Of a DNA stretch of 26,865 nt, positions 15,913 to 24,275 are shown piece by piece. The DNA lies in NCBI GenBank assembly GCA_039190005.1, contig JBCCYM010000017.1:1-26865 (forward strand). Direction: 5' to 3'. This DNA is from JBCCYM01 sp039190005 (GTDB taxonomy: Bacteria; Pseudomonadota; Gammaproteobacteria; UBA12402). The position numbers were made by a program, and so were the translations under genes. Position 1 is the first letter of the stretch. Every line of letters begins with the position of its first letter. The notes under the pieces are model-generated. The model made no database searches. It saw only the letters and a program-made list of their open reading frames with translations, and had not been told where the DNA came from.

Positions 15913-16014
15913 AAAAATCCCTTAGTAAGAAAATTTCTTTAATTGTAAGCGAACACTTGTATAATCAAGTATAGAAAGTGAAAATACCTGGGTCTTACAG
16001 TTTGGATTAAAAAA

Positions 16015-16761
16015 TTGAATTACGATTTATTAATTGATTTACATAAAGATGGTAAGCGACAGGGACCAGGGGATGACACACACACTCAACTGGCATTAAA
16101 CTTTTCCGGATTGTTACAGCGTTCAGAATTGTTAAAGCTTGCTGATATTGGCTGCGGAACTGGCGCTTCCACCCTTGTTCTAGCTGAAAACTTAAACGCG
16201 GCGATAACGGCGGTTGATCTTTTCCCCCAGTTTTTAAATATCCTACAGCGCAAAGCAAAACACAAAAAGCTTAAAGGCAAAATTGAGGCACTGCCTTGTT
16301 CTATGGACAGTTTACCATTTCAAGAAAATAGCCTTGACGCGATTTGGACTGAAGGCGCGATTTATAATATGGGTTTTAAAAAAGGTGTCGCTTATTTTAA
16401 ACGCTTCCTGAAACCCAAGGGGATATTGTCGATTTCTGAAATAACATGGCTCACACAAAATCGCCCTGAGGATCTTACGTCTTACTGGCATAGCGAGTAT
16501 CCGGAAATAGCCATCGGATCAGAAAAAATTAAAATTCTTGAACAACAGGGTTTTACGCTGAAAGCGTATTTTCCTCTACCCGAAAGCTGTTGGTTTGATA
16601 GTTACTACCACCCGCTTCAAAACAGATTTAAAGATTTTCTAGCCAAGCATACTAGTGAAGAAGCACAATCAATTGTTAATTCAGAAATCCATGAAATCGA
16701 ACAATATAAAAAATATCGCGACTATTACAGCTATGCCTTTTATATTGCCGAAAAAATTTAG
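16015..16761 (+). CDS. Class I SAM-dependent methyltransferase
   Basis: A 248-residue cytoplasmic methyltransferase. Motif I is LADIGCGTGASTLVLAE (about residues 42-58), followed by an acidic end of strand 2 (AAITAVDLF), EALPCSMDSLPFQENSLDAIWTEGAIYNMG in motifs II-III, and FLKPKGILSISE after motif III. The C-terminal third, with many Tyr and Trp, probably binds the substrate. Family resemblance is to UbiE/SmtA-like enzymes acting on small molecules; the substrate is unknown. The start is a TTG with only a weak GGAT upstream. A TATAAT at 15960-15965, between ACTTG and CAAGT arms, may be its promoter -10. Confidence 0.8.
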   Translation: MNYDLLIDLHKDGKRQGPGDDTHTQLALNFSGLLQRSELLKLADIGCGTGASTLVLAENLNAAITAVDLFPQFLNILQRKAKHKKLKGKIEALPCSMDSLPFQENSLDAIWTEGAIYNMGFKKGVAYFKRFLKPKGILSISEITWLTQNRPEDLTSYWHSEYPEIAIGSEKIKILEQQGFTLKAYFPLPESCWFDSYYHPLQNRFKDFLAKHTSEEAQSIVNSEIHEIEQYKKYRDYYSYAFYIAEKI

Positions 16762-16883
16762 TAAGTGATTGCGCTATCAGCGAGCGAAAATTTTCTGAGT
16801 ATTCTTATATTCAATATAATTGCTTTGTACATGAAGCGCTGATAAGCTTTTCCAGAATAGATTAAGCGCTTTGTGAGCCAACA

Positions 16884-18350
16884 ATGAGAAACGATGAAAA
16901 CTTACATTATCAAACGGCTACTACGCTGATAGCCGCGTTAGCAAACAAGGAAATTTCTTCGCTTGAATTAGTTAAAAAAACCATTTCCCGCATTGAATGC
17001 CTTGATAAAAAAATTAACGCGGTTGTTGTAAAAAATTTTGAACAAGCGTTAGTGTCAGCTAAAGCGGCAGATAAAGCTATCGCGCGACACAAACAACTGC
17101 CATTATTGGGATTGCCGATCACAATCAAAGAATCATTTAATGTTACTGGACTGCCAACAACATGGGGCAATAGCGTCTATAAAAACTGGCGTCCCAACCA
17201 GGATGCGTTGGTAGTAGAGCGTCTGAAAAACGCTGGCGCCATTATTATTGGTAAAACAAATGTGCCTTTTATGTTAAACGATTGGCAGGCTTATAATGCT
17301 ATCTATGGCACGACAAACAATCCATGGGATTTGAGCCGCACACCCGGCGGTTCATCAGGCGGATCAGCCGCGGCACTAGCAGCTGGTTTTACGGCATTGG
17401 AACTTGGTTCAGATTTAGCAGGTTCATTGCGTGTGCCGGCAAATTTCTGCGGCGTATTCGCGCACAAACCGAGCATTCATTTGATTCCTCTGCGCGGCAC
17501 CACGCCACCTAAAACACCACCATCACCGAATCCTATTGCTAATCTTATGGTTGCTGGTCCCCTGGCGCGAACAGCCCAAGATCTCGCTTTAGCCCTGGAT
17601 GTGTTGGCAGGACCTGACGAGCTGTGGGATGGCAAAGCGTATAAACTTGCTCTACCAACACCACGCCATAAGGATCTTAGCCATTTTCGTGTATTAGTCA
17701 TTCAGGATCATCCACTATGCGCGACTTCTACCGAAGTCGAACAATCTATTAATAATTTAGTGGCGTCTTTGATTAAGCACAATGTTCAAGTTAGCACTTA
17801 CACGCAAGCGATGCCTGACCTTGGTGAAATTACCAGAACTTATCTTTCATTGTTTTCCGCGTTTATTGGCGCGAATATGCCAATTGAAAAATATCAAAGC
17901 ATGACAGCAAACGCGAAAACACTTGATAATGATGATGTTGGTATTGAAGCAAGCATCGCGCGCGGTCTCTCATCAAGCTATCGGCATTGGTTAATGGCAA
18001 CACGTAGTCAAAATAAGCTACGTCAAGCGTTCAGAAGTCTCTTTCATAATTTCGATGTGGTGATTTGTCCTGTGACACCAACACCGGCATATCCCCATAA
18101 TCATTCAAATCCCGGGAATAGACAAATTGAGATTGATGGTTCGCTATATCCATATAGTGATCAATTTTCTTGGGTAAGTATTGCCACATTATTTGGATTG
18201 CCGGCAACAGTCGTGCCAATTGACTACACTGAGAATGGTTTACCCATCGGTATTCAGGTAATCGGAGATTACCTGGAAGATTACACCACAATTGAATTTG
18301 CCAGTTTGCTTGAACAAGCATTTGGCGGCTTTTCAATACCACCGCTATAA
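16884..18350 (+). CDS. Amidase (amidase signature family)
   Basis: A 488-residue serine hydrolase that cleaves C-N amide bonds. The Ser-cisSer-Lys triad is visible: K82 (TIKESFNV), S157 (TPGGSSGGSAAALAAG) and S181 (GSDLAGSLRVPA). The 24-residue spacing of the two serines equals that of FAAH (S217/S241). The usual GG before the nucleophile is AG here (A179), at the oxyanion loop. The C-terminal part FGLPATVVPIDYTENGLPIGIQVIGDYLED fits the family. It is not the GatA subunit: no gatB/gatC is beside it, and the body resembles general amidases. AACA precedes the ATG with no clear ribosome site. Confidence 0.9.
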   Translation: MRNDENLHYQTATTLIAALANKEISSLELVKKTISRIECLDKKINAVVVKNFEQALVSAKAADKAIARHKQLPLLGLPITIKESFNVTGLPTTWGNSVYKNWRPNQDALVVERLKNAGAIIIGKTNVPFMLNDWQAYNAIYGTTNNPWDLSRTPGGSSGGSAAALAAGFTALELGSDLAGSLRVPANFCGVFAHKPSIHLIPLRGTTPPKTPPSPNPIANLMVAGPLARTAQDLALALDVLAGPDELWDGKAYKLALPTPRHKDLSHFRVLVIQDHPLCATSTEVEQSINNLVASLIKHNVQVSTYTQAMPDLGEITRTYLSLFSAFIGANMPIEKYQSMTANAKTLDNDDVGIEASIARGLSSSYRHWLMATRSQNKLRQAFRSLFHNFDVVICPVTPTPAYPHNHSNPGNRQIEIDGSLYPYSDQFSWVSIATLFGLPATVVPIDYTENGLPIGIQVIGDYLEDYTTIEFASLLEQAFGGFSIPPL

Positions 18351-18361
18351 ATTAGAATATA

Positions 18362-18387
18362 AATAGTATGAAATTTCTGATACTATT
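18362..18387. promoter_or_regulatory. Dyad between the amidase and the repeat-protein gene
   Basis: AATAGTAT (18362-18369) and ATACTATT (18380-18387) are perfect complements around GAAATTTCTG, which itself contains the palindrome GAAATTTC. It ends 34 bases before the next ATG, so it is suited to be an operator of that gene; it could also be an AT-rich transcript end for the amidase gene. Confidence 0.4.
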
Positions 18388-18420
18388 CCGGCAAAATTTA
18401 ACGAACTTAAAAAAGCTATT

Positions 18421-18981
18421 ATGAAAAAATTATTAGCGCGTACATTTTTATCAGGTTTTATAATACTGCTTTTTAGCGGTAATGTGATTGCCGGCGACAC
18501 AATCTGGCACATCAAAGCAATTGATGAACACGGCAAGACACTGGATGTTAAAGCGTTCTACGACAAAAATCCGAATCAGCTCTATCCTGTCAAGGCGATA
18601 GAAAGAGAAAGCGTTTCCGGTCAAGATATTTTAGATATTAAAGTGCTCAATCATCAAAACGAAGAACACGCGGACGTTAAAATCATAAAAAGTGGTAGTG
18701 ATGTTGATCATGTCAAGGGGGTGTTAAAAAATGGTGACACAATGCATATTAAAGCAATCACCGATGAGGGGAAAAAACTGGATATCAAATCTTTACGTGT
18801 GAGTGACAATAATTTTAATATTAAAGCCATTGGACCAAACAATACTTATTATGCCATCAAAGCGATATCACCCAAAGGTGTGGTTTATGACGTGAAAGGC
18901 ATTAAAATGCTAAAGGACGATATTGAAATGACCCTGGGAAAGCAAGACATCCACGCTCATGTCAAAGCGATATCGCCTTAA
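18421..18981 (+). CDS. Secreted protein made of 12-residue tandem repeats
   Basis: I do not recognise a named family. The 186 residues start with a signal peptide (about 1-24, cleavage near VIA/G). The rest is a repeat with the pattern [DHN]-[IV]-K-[AGS]-[IVFL]-x3-G-x3, for example HIKAIDEHGKTL, HIKAITDEGKKL and AIKAISPKGVVY. The repeat lysines lie at residues 32, 44, 58, 74, 87, 99, 111, 123, 135, 147, 159 and 182; from 87 to 159 the spacing is exactly 12. Alternating hydrophobic and polar residues with a turn glycine suggest a beta-strand/turn solenoid or hairpin stack. There are no cysteines and no later membrane segment. It is probably periplasmic or secreted, carrying many lysines on one face. 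It is monocistronic; the ribosome site is weak. Confidence 0.85.
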   Translation: MKKLLARTFLSGFIILLFSGNVIAGDTIWHIKAIDEHGKTLDVKAFYDKNPNQLYPVKAIERESVSGQDILDIKVLNHQNEEHADVKIIKSGSDVDHVKGVLKNGDTMHIKAITDEGKKLDIKSLRVSDNNFNIKAIGPNNTYYAIKAISPKGVVYDVKGIKMLKDDIEMTLGKQDIHAHVKAISP

Positions 18982-19063
18982 CAATACGTAACAGCGCTTG
19001 ATTTATACAACAAGTGCCATCATATAAATCTTAAGTACAAAAATTTAGTCGCTAATTATCATT

Positions 19064-19909
19064 ATGAATACAATGAAAACCTATTTACTGATGGCAGGAT
19101 TAACCGCCCTACTTGTTATCATTGGCGGATTGTTAGGCAGTAGTGCCGGATTGATCATTGGGCTTGGTCTGGCAATCATCATGAATATCGGCGCCTATTG
19201 GTATTCCGATAAATTGGTGTTACGTATTTACGGCGCTAAAGCCATTGACAGTCATCAACATTCACAATTGCGTCAGATTGTGACACAATTAGCGCACGAA
19301 GCCAAACTACCGATGCCAAAAATTTATATTATTGATAGCAAAGCACCAAACGCGTTCGCGACCGGTCGTAATCCCGAACACGCCGCGGTTGCCGTGACTA
19401 CCGGCTTGATGGCTATGCTCACTAGAGATGAATTAACTGGTGTACTCGCGCATGAAATGAGCCACATTCTGCATCGCGATACGCTTATCAGCGCGATTAG
19501 CGCGACAATGGCCGGTGCGATAAGCGGTATTGCTAATCTGTTCATGTGGCTATCATTATTCGGCGGCGGATCTGATGATGAGCGCGGTCATCCCATTATC
19601 GCCATTTTACTGATGATACTCGCCCCCATCGCCGCTATGCTGATTCAAATGGCAATCTCACGCTCACGTGAATACGCTGCCGATGCTACTGGCGCCAAAC
19701 TATGTCACCATCCACTGTGGTTAGCTAGCGCCTTGGAAAAACTTGAAGCGAATAAATCACGATTACAATTTGACACGGCAGAAAAACATCCCGCCACGGC
19801 TCATTTATTCATTGTCAACCCTCTGCGTGGCGCGAAAATGGCTGAAATGTTTTCCACTCACCCAGTGACCGCCGAACGCATCCGCCGTTTGCGAGAAATG
19901 GCACATTAG
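19064..19909 (+). CDS. htpX: Membrane metalloprotease HtpX
   Basis: An M48-family zinc endopeptidase of the inner membrane that degrades damaged membrane proteins. The 281 residues have two N-terminal helices (about 8-24 and 28-45), the zinc site HEMSH (H130, E131, H134) in LAHEMSHILHRD, two more helices (about 142-165 and 177-198), and the third ligand E203 in SREYAADATGAKL. The C-terminal HPVTAERIRRL is typical. A second ATG three codons downstream is an alternative start. No clear heat-shock promoter was seen. Confidence 0.95.
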   Translation: MNTMKTYLLMAGLTALLVIIGGLLGSSAGLIIGLGLAIIMNIGAYWYSDKLVLRIYGAKAIDSHQHSQLRQIVTQLAHEAKLPMPKIYIIDSKAPNAFATGRNPEHAAVAVTTGLMAMLTRDELTGVLAHEMSHILHRDTLISAISATMAGAISGIANLFMWLSLFGGGSDDERGHPIIAILLMILAPIAAMLIQMAISRSREYAADATGAKLCHHPLWLASALEKLEANKSRLQFDTAEKHPATAHLFIVNPLRGAKMAEMFSTHPVTAERIRRLREMAH

Positions 19910-19983
19910 CCTTTTCTATCTAGAATTATTAGCGCCAACAAGTTTCAACTTGCAACCATGCTAGAATAGCATACAATAAGGCT

Positions 19984-20748
19984 ATGACCGACAAAAAAGA
20001 CACGACACATTTTGGCTTCGAGCGCGTAGCTGTTAGCGAAAAAACAGATAAAGTAAACGCGGTATTTTCCTCAGTAGCGGACAAATACGACCTGATGAAT
20101 GATTTGATGTCCTTTGGCATCCATCGCTTGTGGAAACGCTGTGCCATCGACAAATTTGGCCTTTGTCCGGGACAAACTGTACTCGATTTAGCCAGCGGTA
20201 GTGGCGATTTGGTAAAATTATTGCATCGACGCGTGGGCAACCACGGCAAGGTCATCGCCTCAGATATTAATCCCAAAATGTTAGCGCAAGCAAAACGAAA
20301 TATGATTGATGCCGGTATTATCAGCAATATTGACTATGTCGAAGCCAATGCTGAAGCACTGCCCTTCCCGGATAACCATGTCGATGCCATCAGTATGGCA
20401 TTTGGCTTACGTAATGTTACCGATAAAGATCAAGCCTTGCGTGAAATGTTTCGTGTGATCAAACCCGGCGGTCATTTACTGATTGTTGAGTTCTCAAAAG
20501 TATCCAATACACTGTTGAAAAAATTATATGACGCTTATTCATTTAACGTTATTCCCAAATTAGGCAAACTGGTTGCCAATGATGAAAACAGCTATCGCTA
20601 TTTAGTTGAATCAATACGTGTCCACCCTGATCAGGAACAATTAAAAGCCATGATCAAAGTTGCCGGATTTGAACAAGTGCGTTATGAAAATTTAACTGGC
20701 GGCGTTGTCGCCTTGCATTTTGCCAGCAAACCGCAGGAGCTTATTTAA
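19984..20748 (+). CDS. ubiE: Ubiquinone/menaquinone C-methyltransferase UbiE
   Basis: A SAM-dependent C-methylation step in ubiquinone (and, where present, menaquinone) synthesis. The 254 residues include the family signature YDLMNDLMSFGIHRLWKR, motif I VLDLASGSGDLVKLL, ANAEALPFPDNHVDAISMAFGLRNVTD, and FRVIKPGGHLLIVEFSK. It is the first gene of the ubiE-ubiJ-ubiB operon; the UbiJ start lies two bases after its stop. AAGG lies close to the ATG. Confidence 0.97.
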   Translation: MTDKKDTTHFGFERVAVSEKTDKVNAVFSSVADKYDLMNDLMSFGIHRLWKRCAIDKFGLCPGQTVLDLASGSGDLVKLLHRRVGNHGKVIASDINPKMLAQAKRNMIDAGIISNIDYVEANAEALPFPDNHVDAISMAFGLRNVTDKDQALREMFRVIKPGGHLLIVEFSKVSNTLLKKLYDAYSFNVIPKLGKLVANDENSYRYLVESIRVHPDQEQLKAMIKVAGFEQVRYENLTGGVVALHFASKPQELI

Positions 20749-20750
20749 AG

Positions 20751-21365
20751 ATGATCAAAAGTATCGCCCTGACAGCCCTAGAAACAACCATCAATAAATA
20801 CCTGGCGCTTGATAATACCATCACAACAAAGCTGCAACCACTGGTTAATAAAATTGTGCAGATTGAGTTTACTGATATACATCAGCTAGTCTATTTATTA
20901 TTTACGGATAAATATATACTGCTGCAAAGCCATGTTAACCGCCAAGCTGATCTCAGCATCAGTGGTAATTTATTATCATTCATCACTATGGCAACGCAAA
21001 AGAATAGCAGCAATCTACCGGAAAATATGCGCTTAGTCGGTAACGCGCATTTAGCGCAACAATTTCAGCTATTTATGAACGCGATTGACATTGATTGGGA
21101 AGAACAATTGGCTAAATTTACTGGCGATACCGCTGCCACACGCATTACGCGAGTGTGCCAGAAAATCAAACAATCGGCACAACATAATAGTCAACGCTTA
21201 CAGCACAATACCACTGAATTCTTACAACAGGAACTCGCGGCCATGCCGACCCAGGAAATGGTTGAGCGTTATTGTCATGGCATTGATGACCTACGCCACC
21301 ATCTCGCCCGATTGGAAGCACGCACCAAACGGCTTGAGATGACACTTAAAGCTGATCACGGATAA
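20751..21365 (+). CDS. ubiJ: Ubiquinone biosynthesis accessory factor UbiJ
   Basis: A lipid-binding accessory protein of the soluble Ubi complex. It has 204 residues, with an SCP2-like domain in the first part (LQPLVNKIVQIEFTDIHQLVYLLF; ADLSISGNLLSFITMA; MRLVGNAHLAQQFQLFM) and a C-terminal helical, coiled-coil-like segment (about 165-200: DDLRHHLARLEARTKRLEM). Both parts and the position between ubiE and ubiB match E. coli UbiJ. An AGGAG inside the end of ubiE can serve as the ribosome site, so translation is coupled. Confidence 0.92.
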   Translation: MIKSIALTALETTINKYLALDNTITTKLQPLVNKIVQIEFTDIHQLVYLLFTDKYILLQSHVNRQADLSISGNLLSFITMATQKNSSNLPENMRLVGNAHLAQQFQLFMNAIDIDWEEQLAKFTGDTAATRITRVCQKIKQSAQHNSQRLQHNTTEFLQQELAAMPTQEMVERYCHGIDDLRHHLARLEARTKRLEMTLKADHG

Positions 21366-21369
21366 ATTG

Positions 21370-22992
21370 ATGCGCCTACTACGCCTTTGTTATATCTGCT
21401 TTATTCTAGTGCGCTATCGCATTGATAGCCTGCTATTTATGATACCTTGGCTATATCCGTTTCGTTTTTTGCGCTTGCTTAATCCTTTTTACTATTGGCG
21501 CTACCGTCACTATTCATCTGGCAAGAATTTACGTATCGCTTTAGAAAGACTGGGGCCCATTTTTGTCAAATTTGGTCAACTGCTTTCCGCCCGTTATGAT
21601 CTTCTTCCACAAGATATTGCCGAGGAGTTGGCCAAATTACAAGACAATGTACAACCATTCTCAGGTAAGGTCGCCAAAAAGATCATTGAGAAAAATCTGA
21701 AAAAAAGTATCGAAGAACTCTTTGACCAATTTGACAGCCAGCCTTTAGCCTCCGCGTCAATTGCTCAGGTGCATCGCGCCAAACTTAAAGACGGAAGCGA
21801 TGTCGTCGTTAAGGTATTGCGACCAAACATCCGCAAACTCATTCATCGTGATGTGTCATTATTAAAAACCTTGGCGTCACTTGCCGAATCGGTACTCAGC
21901 GGCAGTGAGCGCATCAAGCCGCTAGCGATTATTAAAGAGTTTGAACGATCACTGAACTGCGAACTGGATTTGATGTTAGAAGCCGGCAACGCCACACGAC
22001 TACGACAACAATTTATCAATGATGACTCACTGTATATCCCTGAAGTTTACTGGGATTATTGTTGCCGCAATGTATTGGTAATGGAACGTATCAGCGGTAT
22101 ACCTGCCGGCAAAATCAAGCTTCTCGAGCAAAAAGGCATTAATCTGGCAAGCGCCGGCGAACGATTGATTGAGCTATTTTTTACGCAAGTATTTAAAAAT
22201 AATTTTTTCCACGCGGATCTACATCCAGGCAATATCTTTATTGCTGATCATCCCTCACAACAACCGCGATTCATCTTGGTTGATTTTGGCATTATCGGCT
22301 CATTGAGCCCGGAAGATCAGCGCTATATTGCTGAAAACTTACTGGCATTTTTCAACCGAGATTATCACCGTGTCGCGGAATTACATCTGGCCTCCGGTTG
22401 GTTGCCAGCGCAAGAAAACAGTCATGACTTTGCCACAGCCATTCGCACTATCTGCGAACCCATGTTTGAAAAACCACTCAAAGACATTTCCATCGGCAAA
22501 TTGTTATTAAACATCTTTAAAATAGCCCGGCAATTCCATATCAATATACAACCACAGCTTATTCTACTGCAAAAAAACCTGCTTCATATCGAAGCACTCA
22601 GCCGTCGATTCAATCCCGAACTTGACCTGTGGCATACCGCGAAACCTTTTCTTGAAAACTGGTTGAGTCGTCAGGTTGGTTTGCGTAGCTTATTCAGCAA
22701 AACATATCAAAATTTACCTTACTGGATAGAAAAACTACCCGAATTGCCCGATCTGGTTTATAAGGCCTTACAACAAGCAGGACAGCCGGTGGTAAAATCA
22801 CAATCCACGTCAATGCTTACTGATGAAAACGAAAAAAGCGCCAGTAAACGACCAAAACGCGGGATAACCATGATTGCCGGGATATTGTTGGTAGCGTCGG
22901 CGTTAAATTTCGCCCTCGCGCCTCAAGCGGTGATATCGGCTTGGATATTGTTTGGTGTTGGCAGTATTAGCTTGATTTTAGGATTATTATGA
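21370..22992 (+). CDS. ubiB: Ubiquinone biosynthesis protein UbiB (ADCK-like atypical kinase)
   Basis: A membrane-anchored ATPase/kinase-like protein needed for the ubiquinone pathway. From the ATG at 21370 it has 540 residues. Conserved UbiB parts: the KxGQ motif in FVKFGQLLSARYDLLP, the alanine-rich loop PLASASIAQVHRA in place of a P-loop, VVVKVLRP with the ATP lysine, the catalytic HADLHPGN (about 281-288), and the metal motif VDFGIIG. Two helices at the C-terminus (about 495-540) anchor it in the inner membrane. A TTG immediately before the ATG is an alternative start. It is the last gene of ubiEJB. Confidence 0.97.
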   Translation: MRLLRLCYICFILVRYRIDSLLFMIPWLYPFRFLRLLNPFYYWRYRHYSSGKNLRIALERLGPIFVKFGQLLSARYDLLPQDIAEELAKLQDNVQPFSGKVAKKIIEKNLKKSIEELFDQFDSQPLASASIAQVHRAKLKDGSDVVVKVLRPNIRKLIHRDVSLLKTLASLAESVLSGSERIKPLAIIKEFERSLNCELDLMLEAGNATRLRQQFINDDSLYIPEVYWDYCCRNVLVMERISGIPAGKIKLLEQKGINLASAGERLIELFFTQVFKNNFFHADLHPGNIFIADHPSQQPRFILVDFGIIGSLSPEDQRYIAENLLAFFNRDYHRVAELHLASGWLPAQENSHDFATAIRTICEPMFEKPLKDISIGKLLLNIFKIARQFHINIQPQLILLQKNLLHIEALSRRFNPELDLWHTAKPFLENWLSRQVGLRSLFSKTYQNLPYWIEKLPELPDLVYKALQQAGQPVVKSQSTSMLTDENEKSASKRPKRGITMIAGILLVASALNFALAPQAVISAWILFGVGSISLILGLL

Positions 22993-23035
22993 CATACTAT
23001 TTCTCGGCAAAAATAATATAACATCAGGTGTGTCT

Positions 23036-23989
23036 ATGACAGGAAAAAATCAGGATAGTAGTGAAATCAATATGGTTGATTTTTTTACTATATTTTGGCA
23101 AAAGCGGCGGTTATTTTCCATTTGTTTTATCGTGCTGGCATTATTGTCGATTGCCTATACTGTTTTTGTGCCGATTAAAAAGAAATATATTTTTACCCAA
23201 CAAGTGACACTGGCTCACTACCTCAGCGATGAAAGCACATTTTACCATGTCATTCCCAGTGCTGAAAACACACTCAACGCGCTCAATAATTCAATTATTC
23301 CAAACCTATACCAACAGCTTACGAGCAAATCGAGCCCATCAAATTTAATATCTGAAAATCAACCAAATAATTTAACGTTTATTAACGCGATATTGCCAAC
23401 TGGCAACCAAATGCAGAAATATATTTTTATAAAATGGGAGACCACGGCAGATAATTTACCTATTTTTGAGAAAGTAATCGCTCAAGCGGTAAAAACTTTA
23501 CAAACACAGGAACAACTGGCACTGCAAACAGTAAAAAGTCGTATTACTAATGCCATACAATCACTCCAGAATAAGGCTGATTTTTTTAATCATCAAATTA
23601 AATCATTACAAGAGCAACTTGATGCAATAAGCAATCAAATAAATACATCAGGAAAAACGTTTAATAGCACAAAAACTGAATCTGATAATCTTGGCAATTA
23701 CTTCATGTTCACTGATTTGATTTCATCTCGAAATCAACTGCGACAACAGCTGATGGTTACCCAACAGGCTAAAATAAACTTAAACCTGGCGGAAAACATT
23801 GCTAATTTAAAGCAACAACTCAATTCTTTGACACTCACAACAGTAAGTAAAAATGTCGCGATTACAACGCTATCAGGTTCATATTTACAAAACAAAACCT
23901 ATCGACTAATATTATTACTGATATTGAGTGTTATTATAAGTTTGTTAGTGGTTTTTACGGTTAATATAGTCGCGTCAAAGCCAAACTAA
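23036..23989 (+). CDS. Wzz-like polysaccharide chain-length protein
   Basis: It has the architecture of a polysaccharide co-polymerase: an N-terminal cytoplasmic segment (about 20 residues), a first membrane helix (LFSICFIVLALLSIAYTVFVPI), a long periplasmic part with coiled-coil regions (about 140-265, rich in Gln and Asn: LQNKADFFNHQIKSLQEQL), and a second helix near the C-terminus (LILLLILSVIISLLVVFTVNIVA). The 317 residues fit Wzz of O-antigen systems. The proline-rich motif around helix 2 is weak. CAGG seven bases before the ATG sets the start; a GTG two codons earlier is less likely. No glycosyltransferase or polymerase gene is adjacent, so the partner cluster must be elsewhere. Confidence 0.72.
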   Translation: MTGKNQDSSEINMVDFFTIFWQKRRLFSICFIVLALLSIAYTVFVPIKKKYIFTQQVTLAHYLSDESTFYHVIPSAENTLNALNNSIIPNLYQQLTSKSSPSNLISENQPNNLTFINAILPTGNQMQKYIFIKWETTADNLPIFEKVIAQAVKTLQTQEQLALQTVKSRITNAIQSLQNKADFFNHQIKSLQEQLDAISNQINTSGKTFNSTKTESDNLGNYFMFTDLISSRNQLRQQLMVTQQAKINLNLAENIANLKQQLNSLTLTTVSKNVAITTLSGSYLQNKTYRLILLLILSVIISLLVVFTVNIVASKPN

Positions 23990-24041
23990 ACACGAGAGAG
24001 AGAAGTAGCCGTAACTATCATTATTTTCCAATTCCCGAATC

Positions 24042-24275
24042 ATGAATCATCCCCATTATAAAGACTCGCATGTTAGAAGCGTGCTAAAAGCCGTGAGCTG
24101 GCGGATTGTCGCGACAACAACCACCATTGTCATCAGTTACTTTATTACCGGCAGCGCTAAATACGCCTTATCAATTGGCATGATTGAGGTTGTTGCCAAA
24201 ATCATATTATATTATATGCACGAACGGCTTTGGCAAGCATTGAAACTTATTAGGAGAAAAAACTATGCTGACTGA
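24042..24275 (+). CDS. DUF2061 small membrane protein
   Basis: A 77-residue protein with two hydrophobic helices (about 23-38 and 42-59) and the family pattern RSVLKAVSWRIVATTTTIVISY followed by IGMIEVVAKIILYYMHERLW. DUF2061 function is unknown; from memory, members often lie beside sulfate-assimilation genes. Its end overlaps the start of cysQ by 11 bases, which implies co-translation and fits that association. Confidence 0.85.
   Translation: MNHPHYKDSHVRSVLKAVSWRIVATTTTIVISYFITGSAKYALSIGMIEVVAKIILYYMHERLWQALKLIRRKNYAD

Noticed and set aside
17477..17701. Minus-strand frame inside the amidase
   Set aside because: Fully within a well-supported gene; no independent evidence.
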